A DNA stretch of 64,000 bases from Tulasnella sp. 424 (Eukaryota > Basidiomycota > Agaricomycetes > Cantharellales > Tulasnellaceae). Shown one piece after another: positions 34,948 through 46,430 of this stretch (the stretch's first letter is position 1; each line of letters opens with the position of its first letter). The translations under genes were made by a program, and so were the position numbers. Under the pieces are notes generated by a model. It did not search any database and was not told the origin of the DNA. It worked only from the letters and a program-made list of their open reading frames with translations. The stretch spans positions 186,001-250,000 of the forward strand of contig WSUB01000032.1 in the NCBI GenBank assembly GCA_019633425.1. Direction: 5' to 3'.

Positions 34948-37302
34948 CTATCTCGCCGACTGCGGCATCCCCCGCTCTCCTTTCCTCAAAACCGCCCAAA
35001 CCGCCTGCTCACCTCTCTCCATCCACTCCTGCGGAGTCAGCGGCGCCTCATTCTTCCCAAACACGTTGTTATTGTCCGGACTGAGCGCCCAATCTTCCAA
35101 GCCTGGAGGCGGACGAGAAGTCAAAGAAGCGAGCTCAACGCGGATGATGTTTCGGGTGAAGTGGTCGAGGTTGAGGTCGTTCATGTCGTAGCCAAAAGGA
35201 TCTAGATGGGAGACAGTGTCAGTGGGACGGAGGGGGGTTATTTCGGTAAAGCGGCGTAAGCGCAACGCACTCTCGATTTCGTCTCCCGCTGCGAGGAAAC
35301 CGAAGAAGATGAACGCCTGAAATGGGACAGCGGAGGCGTCAAAAAAAGCCTCACTCGGTCTCCTAACGAACTGAAACGCACCGCAATGGCTGTAGCTGGA
35401 ATTGTGGAGTAATGGAAGGTCGTCCACAATTGGAAAGGCTGATCCGGGGAATCACAAGTGAGTCGAAGCGATTGGGGATTAGCCAGAGTATCGAGCTTAC
35501 CAAAAGGGTGACGAAAATCGTTGCGACCGACCATAAGTGGATGGTGTACGAGAATGGAATAGGCGTCGTCAGGATTCGCTCAAGGCCTGTCAACGAATCT
35601 GATAACAAGTTTAGGTTGGCCAAAAGCAAATCTAGAAGGCCGGAGGACAATGTCAGTCACGTGCGTTAGGATAGACGGAGGTAACGTACTAAGGGTTGGC
35701 ACGTCAGCTATTTTACGGCGCTGAATCTCAGCGATGTACGAGCTCTACAGATGCATGTAGTTAAGTCAACCCAAGTTCTACTTTCTTTATCCGTAGCGTC
35801 GAAAGCCTTACCAAGTAGAACGTAATCTCTAACGGGATATTATGATTGACGTTCCCCGCTCTCCGAGTCGCTTTCATCTTCGCAGCCTTCTTCCCAGCGA
35901 CCGATTTACCCTTATTGAGAAGCGGTTTGATAAATAAGCTGAGCGGGAAGACGTCGATCACAGCCCATTTAGGAGGATCGCTGGCGGGGAGGAGGGACGC
36001 TCGGCGTTGAGGACCTGCTTTTGCGGAATGAACCGGGTCCGGCCTGCTACCTGAAGTGCGGGCGGTCATAGGGATGGCAGAGGCGTCGGCGCTGTCAGCG
36101 CCGATGGCCTTTTCGATATCGATCGAGAGTCCTTCCTTCCGATATAAAGTCGCCGCGGGAGTCGAGATTGACGATTCGGGTTCTTGAGGTGAGCGGAACG
36201 TCGACGCTACCGATGAACTGGTTCCGGCTCGGAGGACTGGGCGAGCATCGGACGAGTAGGTGACTCGATTCTTCTGGGTTCCAACGGGTGATTGAAGGTT
36301 GATCTCTGCTTGGATTGCGGACGTCGCAGACGCCAAGCTCTCCTCGGGTAGTTCACTGATCGGAGATTCGGACATCTCAGGCATGCCAGCTGGGAGTATG
36401 TAAACGGGGAGGAACTTGACATGATCGTAAAGGTCCTCGTAAAATATGGTTTCCTCTCCTCGAAGATAGTGTTTGACGGAAACCCTTTGGGTAGGAAGTG
36501 GAGTAGGTCAGGTAAGTGAAAGACCGACACAACATGCTAGCTGACGCATGAGGGTATGCCGACTTACGCAAAGGCGTCGATAAGATTAAGCGCTGACTTC
36601 TTCTCGATAATAGCCTTCAAGCGAAGTTGTTCCTTCTGCTTCTCCGTCGCACCTTCAGGCGGTGACTCCTCTAGCAAGACGGTTAGTCTCTGGGACAAGT
36701 CGCACTGATACAACGAACTCACGAGGAACATGAATCCAAATAGTCCTAGCCAACACCCGACTAGCCAGAACAATCGAAGACCAATAACGCCTTCCCTCAT
36801 TGTACCGTTCAAAGGACGAGCTCGTCCTGTATGAGATGACAAAACCCAGCACAGTACCAAACCTAGAGCGGGCGGGGAAGGAATGAGCGCCGATACACAT
36901 ATCACCACGAGGCACCCACGAGATGAGTCACGTACACTGTAATCAACGTGCTTGGCAAGGACAGCACTTTGACTTTGTCGCTTATGAGCGCGACCATGGT
37001 CTTGAATAGTCATCGAGGGTCAGCATGTTGGATAACGGTTCACACGCGCTGAGAGGCTCACCGCCCAGGCAGAGAAAAATAAGATGATGTGCCAGCATCG
37101 GAAAATAGTTGTGGCAAGTATTGCATTGAGAAGACTTGGGAGTCCAGTCTTCTGTGAGAAAGGGTCGACGTTGGTGCTAGTCAACTGTACAGGAAGGGGC
37201 AGGAAGGGGTAGGAAGGGGTATGAGTATGCGGCCCAAAAGTCAATTGATAGTATTCAACTCGCCTGATGACGTTGAAGGGGGGGTCTGTGTTGGTTGTTC
37301 AT
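34948..37302 (-). CDS. Bestrophin-family (UPF0187) anion channel, complete copy
   Basis: Eleven exons: 37264-37302, 37062-37184, 36936-37000, 36723-36862, 36568-36670, 35812-36484, 35690-35744, 35501-35631, 35382-35438, 35271-35316, 34948-35201. Frames agree throughout, giving about 561 residues. Hallmarks are GFVISYRTSSSFERYNEGRR, ARTIWIHVP, PFQLWTTFHYSTIPATAIA, FIFFGFLAAGDEIENPFGYD and LNLDHFTRNIIR. The family forms pentameric chloride channels in membranes. The long fifth exon adds a Ser/Thr-rich insert of about 150 residues between the first and second halves of the core. The first exon needs a GC-AG intron and is the least certain part. Three truncated copies lie to the left. Confidence 0.85.
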
Positions 37303-37383
37303 TGCGTCCGGCGGTAGAACCAGAGAGGATGGGAAAGGGGAAAAAAAGGGGGAGAATCTGCAAACCACTCGCACGAACCCGAC

Positions 37384-37395
37384 ATTATATATACG
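37384..37395 (-). promoter_or_regulatory. TATA box of bestrophin gene
   Basis: TATATATAAT on the minus strand, about 85 bp upstream of the proposed ATG at 37302. This supports a start in this region. Confidence 0.55.
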
Positions 37396-37529
37396 CGTCC
37401 TGCCCACGAATCAGCAGCTTGGCAAAGAACGTAGCGAGCATTTCTTTTTTGTGGGGTGGGTGAAATTTGGTCGAGGGAGTGGAAGAAAGAAGCGAGAAAG
37501 TGAAAAACGAAAATCTGCGTGGAAACCAT

Positions 37530-38029
37530 GATGCAAATACACCGGTGCACCGCCACTTCCTTTTTTAGACAACGGGGCGCTTTTATCCTTCCCGGGATCG
37601 CCCAACATGCTGAAACGCGTACGACGACATGGTGCATTCATTGGCGATTAGAAGGGGATTTGGGCTTGCGTGAACCTTGCAGGAACAACGTGGAGGGTTG
37701 CCAAGACTCGACTCGATAGCCGACAGTTCTTGGTCTCGGGGAAAGACGTAACAGCATGCAACAACCTGCGAGTCCTCAGGCGTTTAGAGATCGTACCCAG
37801 AGTCTGTATGGCAAGCAGAAATATATCAGTTCTCTCAACCTTGAAGCAAGGCTTTTCGCAAAACCGGGGCGGCCAAGTCCGTTCGGCAGCGGGCGTGCCG
37901 ACGATCACTCCCCCGGATACGGCTGCGGAGGACACTCGGACGCCGCGTTTCCCCAAAGCAACCGCATTCGCACGTAGCCGTAAAATGAACTAAATGCTTC
38001 AACAGATCTGCTTGTGCGGGGCGTTCCAA
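37530..38029. repeat. Duplicated UBR7 downstream flank (copy of 39320-39755)
   Basis: Shares GGCGATTAGA, AACGTGGAGGGTT and GGCTTTTCGCAA segments in order with 39432-39680. No frame is conserved convincingly between the copies, so it is treated as duplicated non-coding flank of UBR7. Confidence 0.65.
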
Positions 38030-38796
38030 TTATAGATCAAGCAACAGCATCTCCCCTTTTCCCTTCTTCAAAGCCTCAAAAAAGTGCTGTCACATCCTCT
38101 TCGCTGACGACTTTGCCCTCTTGTGAAAATGGCCGTAGGTATGCAAATAAATCATCCCTATGAGCACGGGGCGGGGGCGACATCAGCCATCGATAAAAAC
38201 TGGTTTGGGCCAACCGTACTGCATTTCATTAATGGGCTCGAATGCTGTCCAGCGCCCTATCGCGAGGAAATGATTCCAACGCTGGTAAGACAAGCTCTTC
38301 ACGTATTTTCTCTAACAGGAGGAACACAAAAAAAACGTTTCTTATTAGTCACTCGTGGTGAAGTAGATAAGAACCGCCTACTGGAGTCTGGATCTTCTGG
38401 CAGGCTGTACGTTTCCTCTTCCTTCAACAAGTATGGCCAAACCCGAAGTGCTGCAAGGTACTGTGTGGTGGAAGTAGTACACTAGGTCACGATTCCGAAG
38501 GCATTCAAGATATGACGACCCGCTCACCTCGTCACACCACTCCCTCCAACCATCAGACAGGAACAAATCTCCCTCCCTTTCAGCTTCAAGCGATCTCTCA
38601 GTTTCATCGACAATCAGCAATCCCACATTACGCTTGTCCTCGTTCTGTCGTCGTTTCCTTCTCTCCAGATGTTCGTAGACTTGCTGAGCGATTCCGTTCA
38701 GAAGCTTTACGCGGAGTGGTTTTGGGCGGTTCAGAGGAGCATGATTCAGATTCATCTAGCCGGGACTACTTTGCTGGAGATTCGGATGACGATTCC
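38030..38796 (-). pseudogene. UBR7 3' fragment, left copy
   Basis: The minus strand matches the last exons and the basic-region exon of the intact gene at 39756-41612: the C-terminal AFFEALKKGKG segment, then GDLFLSDGWREW and ERRKRRQNED. The UBR box and PHD finger are missing and gaps shift the frame. Similarity ends at about 38796. Confidence 0.82.
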
Positions 38797-39755
38797 CTTC
38801 ATGGAATAGTAGTATTCTGCAAAGTGCTCTCCAAGAAGGAACTCGCCATGCGGCTGGTCCTGGCAACCTCACGTTGTCCTTTCATGGCTGAATCGGAATG
38901 CATCACCATCGTAACTTCGACATGTTGAAAATTCCAGGTGAGAGAACAGCGCCCAGAGAAAGTTGCGATAGGTAGGTAGGTAGAGTTTGCATTTGAGGTG
39001 TGGCTGAGACTCGCTTACCACTCTTATCTCCGAGCTCCGCCCGAGCAAAGTCGATTTGGTCTAGCCTTGACTTCTACTTCCTGTCCAAGGTCCCCGTCAT
39101 TTTAAACTCCGGCAGGAACTTGGTGGCTACCGCGTTCTCGGGGTCCTTCCTCACCCTTTTTTATTAACCTTTGCCCGGGCTGCCTAGCTCAACACATCCT
39201 AAAGATAGCGGCATGCTAGCCATGCTAACCCCTCCCGGTCAAAACCTCCCCTCTTCCCTGTCAGGAGCGGCATCGCTTGAACGTTGGCTCTCGCGCCTTG
39301 ACCCTTGATGTAAGCCATGATGCACGCAGCACAACGAAACATCGCCATTTCCTCTTTGGGACCAAACGGGACGCGTTTTTCTCTTGTCGAGTCGCTTAAC
39401 ATTCTGAGACCCATTCGACGATCGTTTATTCCATTGGCGATTAGAGGGCATTTGGGCTGACAGGAACCTTGCATGGACAACGTGGAGGGTTCTCAAGACC
39501 CGACCCGGTATCCGATAATTCTTGGTCTTGTGAAAGTCGTAAATGCAAGCGTCGTTTAGAGACCATACCCAGAGTCCGCATAGACCATCTCAATTTCTCA
39601 ACCCCGAAGAGAGGCTTTTCGCAATACCGAGGCGACCAAGTCCATACGGCTGCACAAGGAGCGCCGAGGACCCGGTCTTTCGCCAAGCAGCCGCAGCAGT
39701 GAAATGAACCAGATGCTTCAATAGATCTGCCTGGGCGCGGCGTTCCAATTATAGA
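38797..39755. other. Spacer left of UBR7
   Basis: No gene supported. A short TAGG microsatellite is at about 38972-38984. 39320-39755 is the parent of the duplicated flank at 37530. Confidence 0.5.
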
Positions 39756-41612
39756 TCAAACCGTAGCATCCCCCTTTTTCCCTTCCTTTAAAGCCTCAAA
39801 GAACGCTGTCACATCCTCTTCGCTAACGACTTTGCCTTCCTGTGCAAATGGCCGTAGGTATGCAAGGAGATCGTCCCTATGAACACGGGGGAGAATATCA
39901 GCAATCGATAAAAGACTGGTTTGGGTCAACCGTACCGCATTTCATTGAACGCTCGGATGCTGTCCAGCGCCTTGTCGCGAGGTAATGATTCCAACGCTCG
40001 CAAGCCAAGTTCTTCAAGTGATTTCTCTATCAGGAGGGAAGCCAACGCGATCGTTTTGGTTAGCGATTCGTGGTGAAGGTGACGAAGACAGGTACCACCT
40101 ACTCGAGTCCGGATCTTCTGGCGGGCTGTACGTTTCCTCCTCCTCCAATAAGTATGGCCAAACCCGGAGCCTCGCAAGACACTGCGGCGGAAAGAGCGTG
40201 TTAACCTACGGCTTGAAAGGCATTCAGGATATAACAGCCCGCTCACATCGTCACACCGACACCACCGCTCCCTCCAACCATCAGACAGAAACAAATCTCC
40301 TTCCCCTTCAACTTCAAAGGATCCCTCAGCATCATCAACAATAAGCAATCCCGCATCACTCGCTTCCTCCTTCTGTCGTCGTTTCCTTCTCTCCAGTCGC
40401 TCGAACACTTGCTGAGCAATTCCATTCGGAACCGGCGCTTTACAAGGAGTCGTCTTGGACGGTACGGAGGAAGTTGACGCTGATTCATCCAACCGAGATT
40501 TTTTTGCTGGGGGTTCGGATGACGATTCCCCGGGTGCTGGGGAAGCCGAACGTTTCCTCGTCGAACCCTCGGCAGCGGGGGTATCAGCAGATGACCCTTC
40601 GATATGCTCTCCAAGCACCTCCCACCCTCTAAAATCAACCGCCTTGCTGGGTTGCGCGGTCTCCCTCGCCTCACTCCGTATGATCATCCGACAGCCAGGT
40701 GTCCCAGCCCACCGTCGAACAGCAGGCATCTTAAGCACGCAAGCACCGCAAATAAAGGTATCGTAGCCGGATGGAGGGATGAGGAGCGTTTCATCGGCGT
40801 CGTCTTCGTCTTCATAATCTTCATCTTCTGTGGCGTAGTCGGGCTCGGATGATGGTTCCGACGAAGGTGGGATGGGGAGTGGTGAAGAGCGCATCCGTAC
40901 GGCAGTAGCTTTTGTTGGGGAGGATTTGGGAGTTCGAGACACCGCTGTTCCGCGCAGGTTCAAGCACGATTCGTGAAACCAGTCCTATGGCAAAGAGAGG
41001 AGGGGGGGCGAACAAGTTAGTCATGTTACTGTGCGAAGTGGGGAGCGGTTGAAGCATTCTGCTGACCTCGCAGGTGACACACTGGATCATGGTCTCCGTT
41101 TCAGTGAGGGGATCGTAGTCCCTCCCACACCGACAAAAGTCTCCGCGAAAGTTCTGGTTGTACTGGTTCTCCGCGTTTGGTGGCTCGGTCGTTCCTCCAA
41201 CATGTAAGGCGCAGCGAACAGGAACGGTCGACGTCGGGCAGTCACACCTAAATGCGCGCTTCGGGAAGAGCTCAAGTTGTTCGTGATCTATTATATTCAA
41301 GTATAATGTGTCAGCATGGCGCGCTAGCCAACCTGCCCGATCGTGCAAGTGGGAGATTTGAATCTCAACCACCACTCACTCACCGGCATGACAGCTCACG
41401 CTGCAAGCACTACATATCCCTTTGCCAAGTTCTCCAGGTTTGGTGCAAGTCTTACACCAGTAGAGCGCCTGGCGGATGTAACCCCCTGGTTCGTCGTACG
41501 TGCACTTGCTGAACGAGTGGGGGATGGCGCGAGCGGCTTGTTTGAGTAGCTTGGATTGTGTAGAGAGGAGCGAGTCTAGCGAGATGGTTTTGATGTCCAA
41601 GTCTTCTGACAT
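39756..41612 (-). CDS. UBR7: UBR7/Mlo2-type E3 ubiquitin ligase homologue (UBR box + PHD)
   Basis: Six exons: 41384-41612, 41067-41287, 40247-40984, 40103-40181, 39936-40026, 39756-39876, giving 492 residues. The UBR zinc finger spans about residues 35-120 (KCTYDEPGGYIRQALYWCKTC-type start, then SACSVSCHADHEQLELF and FRCDCPTS). The PHD-like finger follows (FCRCGRDYDPLTE, MIQCVTCEDWFHESCLNLRG). An acidic region, the AKKSRLDES and ERRKRRQK basic stretches, and the conserved C-terminal block (GLRALESLPRDKALDSIRAF, LRPFAQEGKVVSEEDV) complete the match. Family members act as nuclear N-recognin-like ligases on chromatin. The intact copy lies between two decayed partial copies. It is transcribed in the same direction as the reductase array. 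Confidence 0.92.
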
Positions 41613-41931
41613 TTGACCTCCTTGTTTGAGATTGATTTGATTAGAGTGACTGGAGGAGAATTGCTTGAGAGGATGGAGAGACGCTGGGTTGTTTTGATTC
41701 CGACGCGTCTTTGCGGAGATCTCACACGCGACGCCCCCGATTCTTATTCCCCTCACATGCAGTCACCACGCCGTTTCTCTCCTAATGCTTTCTCTCACTA
41801 GCTATCTGAAGACACCTCGAACGATTTAGGAAACCGGGAATGGAGCAAACCCCGCAATAACTATTTCGGTCCCAATCCATTTCACACGTGTATTGCAGCG
41901 TCAGTATTAGAGTCGAGGACAATAGAAATCC

Positions 41932-43366
41932 TTAAAGACCATTTTCACGCAAAGCGGTAAGAGTGTCAATACAAATTTCCTGCAGCGAACGGAACTTGAT
42001 TCCGAATGTCTTCTCGGCTTTGGCGTTCAGGTATTCCCGTCTGACGACATCCTTGCCTGCTCCAGGGAATCCTTTCGGGACATCGGGGTGGTCGCCGTGC
42101 TCGTGGATGATGTCCACTACGGGAGATTTTAGTCAGTGGTCGACAAATGAGTGGAATCCAGACTCTGCACATACAAATATCTTGATACGTGAACGAACCT
42201 GATCGATACGACGAGGTTAGTCGAATCCTATTCGTCGGCTTCTGCAGTCGAGGATCACTTACTAGAGTTTACGATGAACCGCTCTCCGGCAGCTTCGGGG
42301 TTCGCCAAAGCCAGAGTGTGCACGAGGGCAACATCTCTAACATCAACGCAGCTTCCGGGCACGTTGAGCTGCTCGCCAGTCAGCGCTGGGTCTTTAATAG
42401 TTATGTAGGCGCGGAAGAAGCCCAGAGTCTCGTTGATCTCTTTCTCGCTGTTGACTGGGCCGACAAGAGGGCCCCAAACCTAGCGGTGAATAGTAACCGG
42501 TAAGCAAGGGCCATGCGCGACGAGGGGAGTTGGCTTACGAAAGAAGGATTGATGGCCACCATGTCAAAGTTGATAGAATCTTTATTCTTGTCCATAAACT
42601 CCCAAGCAGCTCGTTCAGCCAAGACTTTGCTAGCGCCGTACTTGACAGGGCCTGGTGCATTACGACCGAACTTTTCGACAGCTTTGGGCGCATCAACGTT
42701 CCAGTCCGACTTGAATTGTTAACACTATATCTCAGTGTATTATTTCATCAATTTAAATACAAAGTAGCTTACTTCGTCATAGACAGGAGGAGTTTTCTCA
42801 TTTCTGATGCTCACGACGGAAGACGTGAGCACCACTCGCTTGACGGTTGGGGCATAAGCTTTGATGCTTTCAAGTATTCCAGTCGTTCCTTTGAGAGCTG
42901 GGACAATAAGGTCTAAAAGGACGGTTGTCAGGTTTAAGCTGTATCGCCATTGGGAGCAATCGAACCCTGCGGGTCGTCAGCCCCGAAAGTCACTGGGGAC
43001 GCCAAATGTTGAACGGCATCTACTCCAACGACGGCTTTATCGAATGCCCCGTCCTTTCAACGAAGTGCTCAGTACTCGTTGCAAATGATTGGAAAATACT
43101 CTGTACCTTGGAAATATCCTCGACGATGACGTATGAGAACTTATCATTGTAGTTCTTGAAGAGCTCCTTGAGTTTCTCGCCCTTAGAATCAGACCGTACT
43201 GTACAGAGCTTCTGTTAACGAACTACGTGCTGTACGCAATGTTCTTTGACTTACCTGTTCCGACAACAGAGTAGCCTTTGTCAAGTAGAGTCTTGCAAAC
43301 CCATACAGCAATATAGCCCGTAGCTCCGGTGACAAGGACTTTGGCGGGAGATGCGATAATTGGCAT
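41932..43366 (-). CDS. GRE2-type NAD(P)H-dependent reductase (extended SDR), copy 1
   Basis: Eight exons: 43255-43366, 43107-43198, 42966-43053, 42773-42912, 42539-42709, 42263-42479, 42175-42198 (24-nt microexon) and 41932-42116, giving 342 residues. The Rossmann motif TGATGYIA is near residue 13. GTVRSDSKGEKL-like cofactor-specificity residues follow. LTSSV (near 127) and YGASK (Tyr168, Lys172) form the SDR catalytic set. The C-terminal end is HGDHPDVPKGFPGAGKDV. The family reduces aldehydes or ketones with NAD(P)H; the substrate is unknown. First of seven intact tandem copies. Its upstream promoter is cut at about 43490, where a UBR7 fragment begins. Confidence 0.9.
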
Positions 43367-43539
43367 TGTTTATTTGACAGTAAGAGGCGTTGGTGAATTG
43401 GTAAGTTGGGAGGCAAGAAATGGCCCAATCCCGCGAATTTTATACCCCAGCGGTTTCCATATCGGGTTCTGGGTCCCGCCAGCAGGAGTCACTTTTGATA
43501 TCAGGCGCCCATGGCTTCCGTGTGATCCGTGTTTGTCAT

Positions 43540-44110
43540 CTGTATTACATGTCGCTCCTCGAGTCAGGACCCCCTGGCGGGCTGTACGTCTCCTCTTCCT
43601 CCAGTAAGAATAGCCAAACCCGAAGCGCCCCAGGGCATCGTAATGAAAAGTGAATGCAAGGTCACGATCCCGAAGGTGTTCAGGATGGAACGGCCACTCA
43701 CGTCGTCACATCGACACCAACGCTCTCTTCAACCGTCAGACAAGAACAAGTCACCCTCCCCTTCAACTCCAAAGGATCCCTGGGCTTTATCAATAATTGC
43801 CGATCCTGCATCGCTCATTTCCTCCCAATTTCGCCGTTTTCGTCTCTCCGGTCGTTCTTAAACTCGCTGAGCAATTTGCGGGGGGGGGGGGGGACCGGCG
43901 CTTTACAAGAACTAGCCTTGGACAGAACAGAGGAGCCTCATCTAAGCGGGATTTCTTTGCTGAGGATGCGGATGCCGACGACCCGGGTGCTAGGGAAGCC
44001 GAACGCTTCCTCGTCAAACAGTTGCTTGAGCGGATGGAGAGACGCTGCCAGTGAGTTGTTTTGATTTTGACGCGTCGTTGCGGAGATCTCCCACGCGACG
44101 CCCATTCCCC
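43540..44110 (-). pseudogene. UBR7 fragment, right copy (internally deleted)
   Basis: Contains the 3' coding part (RKRSASLAPG and AKKSRLDE on the minus strand) and then jumps, near 44020, to sequence matching the UBR7 5' flank at 41650-41740. The UBR and PHD exons are deleted. A 14-base G run at 43878-43891 and other gaps break the frame. Together with copy 2 of the reductase it is the duplicate of the UBR7-reductase 1 block. Confidence 0.8.
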
Positions 44111-44286
44111 ACATTCAGTCACCTCGCCGTTTTTCTCCTAATGCTTTCTCTCACTAGCTATCTGAAGACACGTCGAACGGTTTAGGAAACCAACATAGAG
44201 CAAACCCCGCAATAACTATTTCGGTCCCAATCCATTTCACACGTGTATTGCAGCGTCAGTATTAGAGTCGAGGACAATAGAAATCC

Positions 44287-45727
44287 TTAAAGACCATTTT
44301 CACGCAAAGCGGTAAGGGTGTCAATACAAATTTCCTGCAGTGAACGGAACTTGATTCCGAATGTCTTCTCGGCTTTGGCGTTCAAGTATTCCCGTTTGAT
44401 GACGTCCTTGCCTGCTCCAGGGAATCCTTTCGGGACATCGGGGTGGTCGCCGTGCTCGTGGATGATGTCCACTACGGGAGATTTTAGTCAGTGGTCGACA
44501 AATGAGTGGAATCCAGACTCTGCACATACAAATATCTTGATACGTGAACGAACCTGGTCGATCCGACGAGGTTAGTCGAATCCTACTGGTTGGCTTCTGC
44601 ATTCAAGGATCACTTACTAGAGTTTACGATGAACCGCTCTCCGGCGGCTTCGGGGTTCGTTAAAGCCAGAGTGTGCACAAGGGCAACATCCCTAACATCA
44701 GCGCAGCTTCCGGGCGCGCTGAGCTGCTCGCGAGTCAGCGCTGGGTCCTTAATGGTTGTGTGGGCGCGGAAGAAGCCCAGGGTCTCGTTGATCTCTTTCT
44801 CGCTCTTGACTGGGCCAACAAGAGGGCCCCAAACCTAGCGGTGAATAGTAGCCGGTAAGCAAGGGCAGTGCGCGACGAGGGGAGCTTGCTTACGAAAGAA
44901 GGATTGATGGCCACCATGTCAAAGTTGATAGAATCCTTATTCTTGTCCATAAACTCCCAAGCAGCTCGTTCAGCCAAGACTTTGCTAGCGCCGTACTTGG
45001 CGGGGCCTGGTGCATTACGACCAAGCTTTTCGACAGCTTTGGGCGCATCAACGTTCCAGTCCGACTTGAATTGTTAAGACTATATATCAGTGCATTATTT
45101 CATCAATTGAAATACAAAGTAGCTCACTTCGTCAAAAACAGGGGGAGTTTTCTCATGTAGAATGCTCGTAACAGAAGAGGTGAGCACCACGCGCTTGACA
45201 GTTGGGGCATAAGCCTTGATGCTTTCAAGTATCCCGGTCGTTCCTTTGACAGCTGGGACAATAAGGTCTAAAAGAACGGTTGTCAGGTTTAAGCCGTATC
45301 GTCAGTGGAGGCAATCAAACCTTGCGGGTCGTCAGCTCCGAAAGTCACTGGGGACGCCATATGTTGAACGGCATCTACTCCAACGACAGCTTTATCGAAT
45401 GCCCCGTCCTTTCGACCAAATTCTCAGTACTCACAGTCATTGCAATAGATTGAAAAATACTCTTTACCTTGGATATGTCCTCGACGATGGCGTAGGAAAA
45501 CTTATCATCGTAGTTTTTGAAGAGCTCCTTGAGTTTTTCGCCCTTGGAATCAGACCGGACTGTACAGAGCTTCTGTAACCGTATCACGTGCTGAACGCAA
45601 TGCCCTTTGACCTACCTGTTCCGACAACAGAGTAACCTTTGTCAAGTAGAGTCTTGCAAACCCATACAGCAATATATCCCGTAGCTCCAGTCACGAGCAC
45701 TTTGGCGGGAGGTGTGACAAATGGCAT
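44287..45727 (-). CDS. GRE2-type NAD(P)H-dependent reductase, copy 2
   Basis: ATG at 45727 (MPFVTPPAKVLVTGATG), stop at 44287. The same eight-exon structure is intact, including the 24-nt microexon at 44530-44553; every splice dinucleotide checked is GT or AG. TGATGYIA, TSS and YGASK motifs are present. It is a close sister of copy 4 through coding and promoter sequence (TTTTATACTTCAG on the plus strand). Role as for copy 1. Confidence 0.88.
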
Positions 45728-46430
45728 TGTTTATTTGAGAGTAGGAGGCGTTGGTGGATTGGTGAGTTGGGAGGCAAGAAGTAGCCCCCGAGCCCGCGAG
45801 TTTTATACTTCAGCGGCTTGATTTGAGGATGCTTGTGTGCTTAACGTCTAAGGGTGTGATACTACAGCTATCCAACGGCCCACTCCGTCATCTTCTGGAA
45901 AAGGAGTGGCCCACTGTGACTGCTGACGTGCTCGTTGCAGTAAGACAACGAACCTCCACCCTGCTCGAGTTGTTTTTAGTGTGTCCACGAGAGACTATCG
46001 CTGCGGGTCGGTGTGAACCGGCAAAAAGAAAACCGGAAGCATCACCTAACCACTATCCATTGACTGCCCCAAGTGAAGCAGAGTTTGCATCGAAGCCAAA
46101 ATTACTCTAATTGATTATCTTTATTTTAGACAACCTGACTAAGGCCTATCTGTCAGATCAACGGTGATCAGAGGAGAGCCCGAGAGCTTCTCGGCAGCGG
46201 AAACGCTGCGTTACCGGAACCCGCTGACAAATGCTGCCTTCGATTAGCTTTTCCCACGCAGCGCCCCCAATGCCCATTCCTCTCGTATTTCTCCTTCATC
46301 GCATTAGCTATCTTAGAACCCCTCAAACTTCTCTGGAAAGAGGAATAAATTAAACGCTGACAATAATTTTCCCAAATGTCAATTTGTATTGCACCACTCA
46401 ATATACAGCACGGACATCAACCGAGATACC
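45728..46430. other. Promoter of reductase 2 and flank of reductase 3
   Basis: Contains the TATA region (TATAAAA on the minus strand near 45800) and a conserved CTGGAAAAGGAGTGGCCC block that recurs upstream of copies 4, 5 and 6. 46138-46200 recurs at 51330-51390. Confidence 0.5.

Noticed and set aside
35761..36384. Long minus-strand frame as a separate gene
   Set aside because: It is an internal exon of bestrophin: splice signals and conserved core residues on both sides join it in frame.
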